A stretch of DNA of 64,000 bases from Rheinheimera soli (GTDB lineage: Bacteria > Pseudomonadota > Gammaproteobacteria > Enterobacterales > Alteromonadaceae), in NCBI RefSeq assembly GCF_021290985.1, contig NZ_JAJOYU010000011.1, forward strand, positions 1 to 64,000, written 5' to 3'. Under the pieces are notes generated by a model. The model was not told the DNA's origin. It saw only the letters and a list, made by a program, of their open reading frames with translations, and made no database searches. The position numbers and the translations under genes are program-made. Shown piece by piece: positions 54,636 through 63,332 of this stretch (positions within the stretch are counted from its first letter, which is position 1; each line of letters opens with the position of its first letter).

Positions 54636-57600
54636 ATGCGGTCTAAGCGCCCTTTACACAACGGAATGTCCCTGCGGCTCTTTTTTACAGTGCCTGTCTT
54701 ATTGCTGTTTATTCTGACCGCAGGACTGGTCAGTCTGATTTCTTATGTCAACGGACAACATGCGGCCTTGCATTATGGCGAGAAACTGGCCGACCAGATC
54801 AGCCTGCGCGTGAATTCTCATTTGCACTATTTATTGGCAGTGCCAAAAACTGTGTTGGATTCCACCCTGCAATCTATAGACAGCGGTATTCTGGATCTGC
54901 AGTCAGAGCAAGATCTGGCGCGCTTTATGACGGTGCAAATTCGCAGTGCTCCTTATTTAACTTATGTCTCTGCTGGTTTTGCCAATGGTCGTTACCTTGG
55001 CGTAAACAGAGATGTTGGTGATGGTCAACTGACCCTGATCAGCTCTATGAATCAGCAAGATTTAGTCCGGGTACGTTACACCTTGCAGGAAGTGGGTTTA
55101 CCAGGTGCAGCTTTGGAGCAAGGCATCCCCTATGATGTCAGAACCCGCAGTTGGTTTCAGCACGCTGTGCAACAAGGTAAACCCAGCTGGTATCCGATCT
55201 ACAAATATCAATCCTATGACGGACTTGGCGTAGGATTGGCGGCTCCTACTTACAACCGAAGCGGTCAGTTACAGGCCGTCATTGCTGCAGATATGAGCTT
55301 GCGTCATCTGGAGCTGTATCTGCAGGCTCAGCCCGTCGCAGGCAATGGCATGATTTTTATCACGGATCTGCAAGGTTACCTGATTGCCTCATCCACTCAG
55401 ACGCCTTTGGTTAGTGAGCGTGGAGCTGTAATTACTCAACTGATGGCCAATCAAAGCGAACATCCTTTACTTCAAAAAGCTGCTGTAGTGCTGAGTGGGC
55501 AAAAACACAACAAAGGTCAGCAGAAACTGGAACTGGATGGCGAACATTATTTGCTGAACTATACCGAGTTCAGTGATCCACAAGGTTTAAAGCTGCGCAT
55601 CGCAGTGGTTTTGCCACAGCAGCCACTGATGAGTTTTGTCGATGAAAATTCTTTGCAGGCCTTATGGTTAATTTTGTTAGCCGTGATAGTGGGGGCGCTG
55701 CTGATTTTTGTGTTAAGCCGTAAGCTGGTGCAACCTATAGAAGCTTTGCATCGTCGGGCGGATATGCTGGCCAGTGGCGACAGAACAGATTTTGAACTGT
55801 ATCAGACCCCGGTTTTTGAACTTAATGGCCTGATCCACTCTTTTGGCATGATGGCGACTAAACTCAGCGATGCTTTTGCCCAACTGGAGCATAAAGTAGA
55901 GCAAGGCACTGCGTCGCTGGAACGCTTGTCTCTGGTAGTCAGCCGAACCAGTAATGGCGTAATTGTGACCAATACTGCGGGCTATATTGAATGGGTCAAC
56001 CCGGCTTATGAACGTTTATCCGGTTACAGGGCCAGTTCTTTACAGGCTAAAGCTATCACCCAGGTATTAGCCAATCAAAAAGCTGATGCTTTAGCGCTGC
56101 AACGTATCCATCAGGCTATTAGCGGGGGCTCAGGTTTTTCTGAAGAGCTGTTGTGTTACAGCACGTCAGGTCAGGCTTGCTGGTTGAGTCTGGAGTGTGA
56201 TGCCGTATTCAGTGAGCAAGGCCAACTGACAGGATTTGTGCTGATTTGCCTGGATATCAGCAGCAGGAAAAAGTCTGAGTCTGCGGAAAAAGACAGTCAG
56301 GATCGGACAGTACGTCAACGTAGTACTTTGGCTCAACTGGTGGTGGATGAAGCTGTTGCCATCGGAGACAGTCTGGCTTTTGCTAAAAATCTGGTGCAGG
56401 CAACATCTTTGGCCTTGCTTTGTAACAGAGTCAGTGTCTGGATGTTGTCTGAGCAAGGTGACGAAATGTTTTGTCTGGCCTTACACCAACACGAAGGTGA
56501 ACAGCATTTAGGTCAGTTGCTGTTAAGAAGAGCGGATTACCCGCAGTATTTTGCTGCTGTCGCTTCTCGTGGCTGGATCTGTGCTAATGATGCGATTCAC
56601 GACCCTGCCACCAGTGAGTTTGCTGAACTTTATCTGAAACCTTTAGGCATCAGTTCTATGCTCGATGCAGGTATTATTATTGCCGGTAAAGTGGTGGGGG
56701 TGTTGTGTCTTGAACATATAGGCCCGCAACGGCAATGGTATTCCGACGAAGAAGCTTTTGTCAGCGCTGTTGCAGCCATCATGGCGCAAACTTTATCAGT
56801 AGCGCAGCGCAAAGACGCAGAGCAAATCAGTAAAGAATATGCTCAGCACACTCAAACCATTTTAAACAACGTGGTGGATGGCATTATCACTATTGATGAA
56901 AATGGCCGTATTGCCAGTATGAACCCGGCCGCCCAGGACTTATTCCGCTGCAAAGCTGAGGACTTTTTAGGCCACTATGCCACTAATTTGCTGCCGCCTG
57001 TGTTGAGGCAACACCAGGAACCCCAGCAGGCTTATTTACCCACCCCAGGGGTAAAACCTTTATTAGGTTGTAACCGCGAGCTGGATGGATTACGTGCGGA
57101 TGGCAGTATCTTTGCGATGGAAATGGCCTTGTCTGTGATCCGCAGGCAAGGACGACTGATTTACATCTGTACTGTGCGGGATATCAGTGACCGTAAACGT
57201 ATAGAGCGGTTAAAAAATGAATTTGTCTCCACAGTCAGCCATGAACTGCGTACCCCTTTAACTTCTATCACCGGAGCTTTGGGTTTGTTGCATGCGGGGG
57301 TGATGGGTGATATGCAGGAAAAAGTCAGCAGCCTGATCAGCATCGCCTATAAAAATTGCCAGCGTTTAACTTTATTGATTAATGACTTACTGGATATTGA
57401 AAAAATAGCAGCAGGAAAAATGCAGTTTGATTTAAAGGTTGAGCTGGTGCTGCCCTTAATCCAGCAGGCTTTGGATGCCAATAAAATGATGGCTCAGGAG
57501 CGGCACATTCAGCTGCATGTGCAGACCATCATGACGGATGTCAGTATCAGAGTGGACGCCAAGCGTTTTATTCAGGTGTTATCAAACTTTTTAAGTAATG

Positions 57601-57896
57601 CCATTAAATTTTCACCTGCTGCCGCCACAGTGGTGGTGGAGTTGAGTCTGAATGAGCAAATGGTGCGTATCGCCGTGGTGGATCAGGGGCCTGGTATCCC
57701 GGAGAAATTCCGCGACCGTATTTTTCAGCGTTTTTCACAGGCCGACGCCTCTGATACCAGGCAAACTGGTGGCACAGGTCTTGGTTTGGCCATTTCAAAA
57801 GAGCTGGTGCATGGCATGAATGGGCTTATTGGTTTTGAATCTGTGGAAGGCCTGGGGGCTACTTTTTATTGCTGCTTTGCTTTAGCCCAAGACTGA
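54636..57896 (+). CDS. large multi-sensor histidine kinase (Cache-HAMP-PAS-GAF-PAS)
   Basis: 1086 residues. A first helix (RLFFTVPVLLLFILTAGLVSLI), a double Cache domain outside the cell (RTRSWFQHAVQQGKPSWYPI), a second helix (ALWLILLAVIVGALLIFVLS), a HAMP segment, a PAS (IVTNTAGYIEWVNPAYERLSGY), a GAF domain (about 575-720), a second PAS (DGIITIDENGRIASMNPAAQ), HisKA with SHELRTPLTSI and a HATPase (GGTGLGLAISKELV). No receiver domain is fused. The partner regulator is not nearby. It senses a small ligand in the periplasm and another signal in the cell. Confidence 0.9.
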   Translation: MRSKRPLHNGMSLRLFFTVPVLLLFILTAGLVSLISYVNGQHAALHYGEKLADQISLRVNSHLHYLLAVPKTVLDSTLQSIDSGILDLQSEQDLARFMTVQIRSAPYLTYVSAGFANGRYLGVNRDVGDGQLTLISSMNQQDLVRVRYTLQEVGLPGAALEQGIPYDVRTRSWFQHAVQQGKPSWYPIYKYQSYDGLGVGLAAPTYNRSGQLQAVIAADMSLRHLELYLQAQPVAGNGMIFITDLQGYLIASSTQTPLVSERGAVITQLMANQSEHPLLQKAAVVLSGQKHNKGQQKLELDGEHYLLNYTEFSDPQGLKLRIAVVLPQQPLMSFVDENSLQALWLILLAVIVGALLIFVLSRKLVQPIEALHRRADMLASGDRTDFELYQTPVFELNGLIHSFGMMATKLSDAFAQLEHKVEQGTASLERLSLVVSRTSNGVIVTNTAGYIEWVNPAYERLSGYRASSLQAKAITQVLANQKADALALQRIHQAISGGSGFSEELLCYSTSGQACWLSLECDAVFSEQGQLTGFVLICLDISSRKKSESAEKDSQDRTVRQRSTLAQLVVDEAVAIGDSLAFAKNLVQATSLALLCNRVSVWMLSEQGDEMFCLALHQHEGEQHLGQLLLRRADYPQYFAAVASRGWICANDAIHDPATSEFAELYLKPLGISSMLDAGIIIAGKVVGVLCLEHIGPQRQWYSDEEAFVSAVAAIMAQTLSVAQRKDAEQISKEYAQHTQTILNNVVDGIITIDENGRIASMNPAAQDLFRCKAEDFLGHYATNLLPPVLRQHQEPQQAYLPTPGVKPLLGCNRELDGLRADGSIFAMEMALSVIRRQGRLIYICTVRDISDRKRIERLKNEFVSTVSHELRTPLTSITGALGLLHAGVMGDMQEKVSSLISIAYKNCQRLTLLINDLLDIEKIAAGKMQFDLKVELVLPLIQQALDANKMMAQERHIQLHVQTIMTDVSIRVDAKRFIQVLSNFLSNAIKFSPAAATVVVELSLNEQMVRIAVVDQGPGIPEKFRDRIFQRFSQADASDTRQTGGTGLGLAISKELVHGMNGLIGFESVEGLGATFYCCFALAQD

Positions 57897-57952
57897 GCCA
57901 GATTGGCTGTCACTCCGTATAGCTTCTTTATATTGCTAAAGGAGTTTTTACT

Positions 57953-58525
57953 ATGAGGTTTATCGCTTTGCTTGCCCCTTTGCTACTTTGGGGTTGCAGT
58001 CATCAGGTTCAGGATTATCAACAGCAAACTCCAACCTTTCATTTGCCTGACTACTTTAATGGGTCGCTGAATGCCTATGGTGTAGTTAAAAACTGGCAAG
58101 GCAAACAAAGTGTGCGTTTTGAAGCAAAGCTTTGCGGGCAGTGGCAAGGCAATGAGGGCACTTTATTTGAATTGTTTCACTTCAGCGATGGCCGGGTAGA
58201 ACAGCGGATTTGGCAATTAGCAGTAGATCAAGACGGAAAAGTCACAGGTTCAGCTGCTGATGTCACAGGTCAGGCGTCAGGGCAACAAGCTGGCAATACG
58301 CTGTATTGGGAATATGTGTTGCAGATTCCGGACGGTGATGGCGTGATCGAAGTGAAAGTGGAAGACTGGTTGTATCTGGTGACACCTCAGCAGCTCATGA
58401 ACCAGTCTACTTTGTATAAATTTGGCCTGCCGGTTGGTGAGATTATTTTATCTATCCAGCAACAGGACCCAACCGCAGATTGCAGCGCGTTAGAGCAACA
58501 GTTGGCAGAACTTAGAGCAGGTTAA
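57953..58525 (+). CDS. DUF3833 family lipoprotein
   Basis: 190 residues behind AAAGGAG. The lipobox is LLWGCSHQ (Cys15). The DUF3833 pattern is seen in PTFHLPDYFNGSLNAYGVVKNW and GEIILSIQQQD. The family is small and of unknown role; it may bind a lipid or fold as a beta-barrel-like protein. It converges with the DUF2721 gene and overlaps it by four bases at the stop codons. Confidence 0.85.
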   Translation: MRFIALLAPLLLWGCSHQVQDYQQQTPTFHLPDYFNGSLNAYGVVKNWQGKQSVRFEAKLCGQWQGNEGTLFELFHFSDGRVEQRIWQLAVDQDGKVTGSAADVTGQASGQQAGNTLYWEYVLQIPDGDGVIEVKVEDWLYLVTPQQLMNQSTLYKFGLPVGEIILSIQQQDPTADCSALEQQLAELRAG

Positions 58526-58920
58526 GCCTGCTCTTGCTCCATACTTTCCAGTTCTATTTTAATGGCATTACAGGAAATCTGAATTTCGTAGAGTGATACC
58601 AGCAAACTCAGCATTAAGCTGGCGAGGCTGGCACCAAAAGCAAGCTGACCTGCTAATGCCCACTGCATAAACAGAAAAAACATGGATAAGGTACAAAGTA
58701 CAAAACTAATCACGCCCCAGCGTTGCATCGACCGTATTAAAAACATGCGTTGCCTTAAGTTTTCGATCTGACGTTTCGCCATATCCCGCACTTGTCCACC
58801 TTCACGGGTATTCAGTTGGCGAATAAGCTGAGCCAGTACTAAAAACCTGTTGGTATACGCCAGTAATAACAGCGAGATGGCAGGAAATAACAAAGCTGGG
58901 GTGGTCATGGTCATCAACAT
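58522..58920 (-). CDS. DUF2721 family membrane protein
   Basis: 132 residues behind AGGTGAC. It has three hydrophobic helices (TPALLFPAISLLLLAYTNRFLVLA; WGVISFVLCTLSMFFLFMQWAL; GASLASLMLSLLVSLYEIQIS). The tail is LESMEQEQA. The family is of unknown role. It is small and conserved, with nothing odd except the overlap with the convergent DUF3833 gene. Confidence 0.85.
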   Translation of the reverse strand: MLMTMTTPALLFPAISLLLLAYTNRFLVLAQLIRQLNTREGGQVRDMAKRQIENLRQRMFLIRSMQRWGVISFVLCTLSMFFLFMQWALAGQLAFGASLASLMLSLLVSLYEIQISCNAIKIELESMEQEQA

Positions 58921-59082
58921 AAAGTCACCTGTGTTCAGAGTGGGAAAGACTGACTCGAATTCTGATCATATTCGCATTAGTGCCATGCTGATAGTACACT
59001 GGACAAAAATAACAGAGTTTTCTGAGCGTAGCCTCTTGTGTATGATGCGCAGCCAGAGCGGCCAGACCAGAACGGATAAAAC

Positions 59083-59715
59083 ATGAAACAAAAAGCAAAC
59101 AACTTCCAGAATATGCGGGAACTGGGGTTTTATCAGCAAGCGGCTATAGCCGCAACTTTGCTGGAACGTATGTTGCCTAATTATCAACTGTTTAGTGAAG
59201 TGACAGGTTTTGGTGATGCCAAGTTGTGCCGGGATATTTTGAATCTGGTGTGGGAATGGCTTTTTGTGAAAAAGGTTAAAATTAACTTTGAGCGTTTGTG
59301 CGAAGAGTTAGAGCTGGCGACACCGGACCAAAGTCAGTTTGATATGTTTGGTGTGTATCCTGCTATTGATACAGCGACGGCGCTGGACTCTATGCTCAAC
59401 GGCATTTTGTCACAGGATGCAACAGAGTTTGTTAACGTGGCTAAAATTTCCCAGGCCTCAGTGGCCCGTTTAATTGAATACCAGGCCGAAGAGATTGATA
59501 TCACCACTGAAGCTGAATTAAAAAAGTGGGTGCGGGATCACGAGCTGATGGAATACGAAATGGACTGTCTGTCGGAGCTGATTGAACTGGTGACACCATT
59601 AAATGATGGTTTTCAACGTGAACAGGTGCAAATGTTAAAGGCCTGGGTACGTGAGCAAGGATTAAGCAATCTGGGGATGGAGCTTGTTCCTGATACACAA
59701 AATTCAGACGGCTAA
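59083..59715 (+). CDS. yjaG: YjaG family protein (DUF416)
   Basis: 210 residues, near the usual size. It is soluble and mostly helical; the family pattern is seen in FYQQAAIAATLLERMLPNYQLF, LNLVWEWLFVKKVKINFE and DMFGVYPAIDTATALDSML. The function is not known; the family is common in gammaproteobacteria. The ribosome site is weak (GGAT). Confidence 0.85.
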   Translation: MKQKANNFQNMRELGFYQQAAIAATLLERMLPNYQLFSEVTGFGDAKLCRDILNLVWEWLFVKKVKINFERLCEELELATPDQSQFDMFGVYPAIDTATALDSMLNGILSQDATEFVNVAKISQASVARLIEYQAEEIDITTEAELKKWVRDHELMEYEMDCLSELIELVTPLNDGFQREQVQMLKAWVREQGLSNLGMELVPDTQNSDG

Positions 59716-59828
59716 AAGTCTTGCTGTCTGGAAGAATAGTTCTTTTAGAGTCAATGCTTTAACTTTTTTAAAAAGCCTTAAAATTCTTCTTGCATAATAA
59801 ACAGTCACTGCTTAAAATGCGCGCGCTC

Positions 59829-59904
59829 GAAAGGCAAGTCTCCCGAAAGGGAGTACACGCAAAGCTGCAGGTCTAAGGGGAAACCTATGATGGCTGGGCT
59901 GCCG
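59829..59904 (+). ncRNA. cyclic-di-GMP-I (GEMM) riboswitch
   Basis: The core fits the GEMM-I consensus: AAAGGCAAGTC, a CTCCC-GAAA-GGGAG hairpin with the GAAA tetraloop, CACGCAAAGCTGCAGGTCTAAG with the tetraloop receptor and ligand pocket, then CTATGATGGCTGGGCTGCCG. A short GTAATC/GATTAC hairpin (59904-59919) and a 10-bp hairpin AACAACAGCA/TGCTGTTGTT (59979-60002) lie between it and the next start codon and are the likely expression platform. Since the second has only a weak T-run, control of translation or of a weak terminator is possible. The gene it precedes is the DUF3718-like gene at 60076. Confidence 0.93.
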
Positions 59905-59978
59905 TAATCTGATGATTACGTAGGACGCATCTACACCAGTTTCTGGTATCAAAGCTCCTCCTTTCGTGTTCGCTGATA

Positions 59979-60002
59979 AACAACAGCAAAGATGCTGTTG
60001 TT
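59979..60002 (+). terminator. candidate expression-platform hairpin
   Basis: Perfect 10-bp stem AACAACAGCA/TGCTGTTGTT with an AAGA loop, 74 bases before the ATG. The following GAAGTTTC is a poor T-run. Confidence 0.5.
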
Positions 60003-60075
60003 GAAGTTTCAGCCTGTTTATACAGACCAATCAGCCTGATCCCATGATCAGTGTTAGCCAACACCGGAGCTTATT

Positions 60076-60444
60076 ATGAAATTTAAATTTGTTGCTTTAA
60101 TCGCCATCGCTGCTGCTCAATTTGTTGCACCAACTGCATCAGCTAACGATCAAATGGTTCAGTCTATCTGTGCTTACGTGGCCGATGACAACAAGAATAA
60201 CCTGCGTAAAACTTTATCTGATAACCGTATGCGTTTAAAGAACGTGTATGACGGTATTACGTGCGATGGTTTACCTTTAGTTCGCCATGCGATTAAACAC
60301 AATGCTGCAGACACCGCTGAGTTTATCATCAAGCAGTTACCAGGCAGCCAGGTTGCAGCATCAGGTGACTTAGAGTGGGCAGCAAGCAATGGTTTTGCAG
60401 CTTCTCCAATACTGGAAGCCATCAAGGCTCGTAGCGCAAGCTAA
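60076..60444 (+). CDS. small exported DUF3718-like protein under c-di-GMP control
   Basis: 122 residues behind GGAG. It has a signal peptide (MKFKFVALIAIAAAQFVAPTASA) and a mature 99-residue part that is helical, with two cysteines (SICAYVADDNKNNLRKTL; DGITCDGLPLVRHAIKHNA). I take it for the DUF3718 family, of unknown function. The c-di-GMP riboswitch before it suggests a role in biofilm, surface or motility change. A strong terminator follows. Confidence 0.8.
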   Translation: MKFKFVALIAIAAAQFVAPTASANDQMVQSICAYVADDNKNNLRKTLSDNRMRLKNVYDGITCDGLPLVRHAIKHNAADTAEFIIKQLPGSQVAASGDLEWAASNGFAASPILEAIKARSAS

Positions 60445-60462
60445 TCGAATTTTTTATAAAAA

Positions 60463-60488
60463 GAAGGCGCCTGATGGCGCCTTTTTTG
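60463..60488 (+). terminator. terminator after DUF3718-like gene
   Basis: AAGGCGCC/GGCGCCTT stem with a TGAT loop, followed by TTTTTG. Confidence 0.85.
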
Positions 60489-60541
60489 TCACTTCCAAAT
60501 CCGCGCGCTAAGTACTAAGTGTCATATGTACTGGCTTCTAG

Positions 60542-60837
60542 ATGATCTGGCAGTGTTAGCAGTGTGCCAAAAACGGACATTGTATCTATCTAAGCCTATT
60601 TATCGACGGGAAGTTCTGCCACGTGGCTCAACAGGCTTGATAAAGGACACGAAAGTGCCCATAATAATTTCATGCTTCTGACCTTGGAGCATCTCCGGTC
60701 AATCAGGAAGCCTCTATAGGCAGTATAGTCTCGTAAATTACTAAGGCTCCCGTTAAGCAATTATCGGGGGCCTTAATAATTTACAAGACACGTAAAGGTG
60801 CTTCAGTCAACTCTTTCTGATTACTACATCAGATCAT
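60542..60837 (+). ncRNA. candidate retron msr-msd non-coding RNA
   Basis: The 410-base gap before the reverse-transcriptase gene is strongly folded. An 8-bp outer pair ATGATCTG (60542-60549) with CAGATCAT (60830-60837) could be a1/a2. Just inside it is TTAGC (60556-60560), like the AGC with the branching G of known retrons. Several short hairpins follow (AAGCCT/AGGCTT at 60592-60638; TGACC-GGAG/CTCC-GGTCA about 60679-60702). A 20-bp stem, GTAAATTACTAAGGCTCCCG (60733-60752) with its complement at 60765-60784 (two mismatches, the T/G one a wobble), then forms the likely msd. The exact ends are not certain. Confidence 0.65.
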
Positions 60838-60854
60838 ACATAGGTAAAAGATGA

Positions 60855-61826
60855 ATGAAGGATAACAGTCTGGAGAGCGTTTTTAATGCCTACTTCAATA
60901 ACAAAAAAAACTTCTCTGATTTCTATACTCTCAGGACTGAAGAGGAAGCCAGTCTTATTCCTCTGAGTAAAAGTAAGGTTGAGCTTTACAGGTGTTCCGA
61001 AAAGCTTAAAGTTATTCATACTTTTCTTTCCTTGTTTATTTTCAACGAAATGCCTTTGAGAAAAGATATCGTTTTTTCTTACCGGAAAGATGTAAATATT
61101 ACGGACGCCGTCCGGCCGCACTGCAACAGTGAATTTATCTTTAAAACAGACATATCGAAATTTTTCAACTCAATCAGCGCTGAATGCGTGTATCACTCGC
61201 TTTCAAAATACTGTGAAAATATACGAACGGTGAACTCTGGAGAGATCAGAGAGAATATCGAGAGAATTGTTTACCTGTGCACTATCAATAACCATCTACC
61301 TGTTGGATTCTCATGCTCGCCATCAATCAGTAACTTCTGTTTTTATGATTATGACAATATCATTGATGCCTACTGCAACGAGAACGGATATATATACAGT
61401 CGTTACGCGGATGATCTTATTATTTCATCGCAAGATGAAATGAATAAAGACAAGATCACAGACGACCTCACGGCCATACTCTCATCAGACGCATTCCTGA
61501 GACTATCCATCAATCATAAAAAAACAAAACTGATCACGAAAAAGTTTGAAAGACAAATTCTGGGAATAAGTATACTGAACGACGGAAAAATGACAGTCAG
61601 TAAAGCAACCAAGACCGATATTGAAGTGAAGCTGCACCTGCTTAAAACTAACAGAGAAAAATTGGTGGATTATACCGGCATGGAAGAGAAATCGTCGATT
61701 CTGTCAATCGCAGGCGTGCTGAGCCAGATTAACAATATCGACAGTGATTACCTTTTTCATCTACGTAAAAAATACGGGAACGCCATCATCAGCAAGCTGC
61801 TCAAAGGCAAGGAACTGCTGAAATGA
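60855..61826 (+). CDS. retron-type reverse transcriptase
   Basis: 323 residues behind AGGT. The palm motifs are present: TDISKFFNSIS with Asp99, LPVGFSCSPSISN, and YADD at 184-187 in YSRYADDLIISS. The C-terminal region (ILGISILNDGKMTVSKATK) is in the place of the retron-specific VTG-type motif. Retron RTs make a branched RNA-DNA molecule from their own msr-msd transcript, which lies just before the gene. It overlaps the next gene by four bases (ATGA), so the two are made together. Codon use is more A+T-rich than in the neighbours (AGA, AGG, ATA), a sign of transfer. Confidence 0.92.
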   Translation: MKDNSLESVFNAYFNNKKNFSDFYTLRTEEEASLIPLSKSKVELYRCSEKLKVIHTFLSLFIFNEMPLRKDIVFSYRKDVNITDAVRPHCNSEFIFKTDISKFFNSISAECVYHSLSKYCENIRTVNSGEIRENIERIVYLCTINNHLPVGFSCSPSISNFCFYDYDNIIDAYCNENGYIYSRYADDLIISSQDEMNKDKITDDLTAILSSDAFLRLSINHKKTKLITKKFERQILGISILNDGKMTVSKATKTDIEVKLHLLKTNREKLVDYTGMEEKSSILSIAGVLSQINNIDSDYLFHLRKKYGNAIISKLLKGKELLK

Positions 61827-63151
61827 TCGTCAGTGTAGATATCAGGGCTTTGCAACATCTGGCCGAAATTAGCGTGACCTTCGACTTTTCACGCGACCCA
61901 CTTATCTGTATGACAAGCAAGAATGGCGTGGGTAAAACGTCGATCATTAAAGCGCTTGCCCTACTCAAGGACGCTGCCATTATTAGTAAAACGTCGTCGG
62001 CGTTTAGTATCAATGAAGATACGCAGATAGACGTTAAAATTAACAAAGACGTCTACACGTTTAGGTTCAATGATGGTGATCTTGATACGAACAATATTCT
62101 CCGGGATGAAACATTTCTGAACGTCGAACTGCCTATTCCTTACGGCAAACGTTTCTCTGATTTCCCCTCCTTGGGCAGCATCGATATGACGCTGAGGGAG
62201 AAGTACTTAAAAGGTGAGTATGAAGATGCACACGAACTTATAGCTTTCCTCCATTCCGTTTACAGGGATGAAAGAAAATTTCAGAATCTGAAACTCGTGA
62301 ACATAAAGGGCGTGAACTACTATTTTCTGCCGCTTGATAATAACCGATATATACGCGAGGACTATTTCAGCTCAGGAGAGTTTTTTGTAATCAGTATTTT
62401 CAAGATGATAACCTCCTCAAGTCGGCTTATCATCATAGATGAAATAGACGTATCCCTTGATTCCTCAGCGCAGGTTTCACTGATGAGTGCGATCAGGGAT
62501 ATATGCATGGAAAGAGAAATAAAAATACTCTTTACCACGCACTCTCTCGCTATCATGAAAACTATCTATGAATACGGCACGCCAATTATCTATCTGAAGA
62601 ACGAAAATGGTGCGGTCAGCCATAATCAGGTTTCATACAGCTTTATTCAACTGGAAATGTTCGGGTTCCAAGGGTACGACAAGTTTATCTTCACCGAAGA
62701 TGTGACACTTGAGCACTATATCAAACATAAACTCTCCACTATAGAAACGAAGAACCGTGTCAAGGTCATTTATATTGGCGGCTGCGGCAACGTTGTTGAT
62801 TTGATGAAGCGTAATTCAGCAACCGGTTTCATCTGCTCCTCCAAAGATGCGATAGCTGTTTTGGATGCTGATGCGAAAGCCCAATACGGCCAACGTGCGG
62901 ACGTTATTATCAGCCCTTACGATGATATTGAGGATGAAATATTCAGGAAGTACAATGAAGAAAATGCGGTGCATAATCTTCCGGATGTCGCGCCAGAAAA
63001 TGCCAAATCTAAAGCCTACTGGAAAAAACTACAGGAAAATCGTAAAGAGCATAATCTGACCCGAGAGGACATTTTTACGATTCTGGAATGTGGTTTTGAA
63101 GCGAAAGTATCGGCTTTTTATCAGGAGCTCCATTCATTTATCAATCGTTAA
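61823..63151 (+). CDS. OLD-family ATPase with TOPRIM domain, retron effector
   Basis: 442 residues. The AAA/ABC-type ATPase has Walker A SKNGVGKTS (32-40), a signature SSGEFFVIS (183-191), Walker B RLIIIDEIDVSLD (201-213) and an H-loop FTTHS (237-241). A TOPRIM domain follows, with the Glu in FTEDVTLEHY (292) and DAD in IAVLDADAK (348-350). OLD-type ATPase-TOPRIM proteins cut DNA, and a retron of this make-up (Retron-Eco8 type) is known to guard against phage with the RT and msDNA. It is coupled to the RT by an ATGA overlap. I infer that it is the toxin held in check by the msDNA. Confidence 0.88.
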   Translation: MIVSVDIRALQHLAEISVTFDFSRDPLICMTSKNGVGKTSIIKALALLKDAAIISKTSSAFSINEDTQIDVKINKDVYTFRFNDGDLDTNNILRDETFLNVELPIPYGKRFSDFPSLGSIDMTLREKYLKGEYEDAHELIAFLHSVYRDERKFQNLKLVNIKGVNYYFLPLDNNRYIREDYFSSGEFFVISIFKMITSSSRLIIIDEIDVSLDSSAQVSLMSAIRDICMEREIKILFTTHSLAIMKTIYEYGTPIIYLKNENGAVSHNQVSYSFIQLEMFGFQGYDKFIFTEDVTLEHYIKHKLSTIETKNRVKVIYIGGCGNVVDLMKRNSATGFICSSKDAIAVLDADAKAQYGQRADVIISPYDDIEDEIFRKYNEENAVHNLPDVAPENAKSKAYWKKLQENRKEHNLTREDIFTILECGFEAKVSAFYQELHSFINR

Positions 63152-63332
63152 GTGCGTAAAGTAGCTCTGGCTCACCGCTGCATTTTCTGAAGCTTGGTGT
63201 TAGGGTAATCATTGCGTGTTTTACGAGAGTCGGCTTATTGCTCATAGCAGCCTGTCACAGAAGTGATAGAGTCCTGCCAATACCCTAGCGTCAGATGAAA
63301 TACCTATTCATCCTGTTCAAGCATGTCCCATA

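Noticed and set aside
60511-60522. GTACTAAGTGTC as a fourth copy of the 17-bp palindrome
   Set aside because: The second half-site is lost and it lies before the retron, with no link to the other three genes.
60729-60788. Long hairpin before the RT as a plain terminator
   Set aside because: A 12-base loop, A+T-rich base and no T-run; it lies inside a larger folded region next to an RT, which fits msd better.
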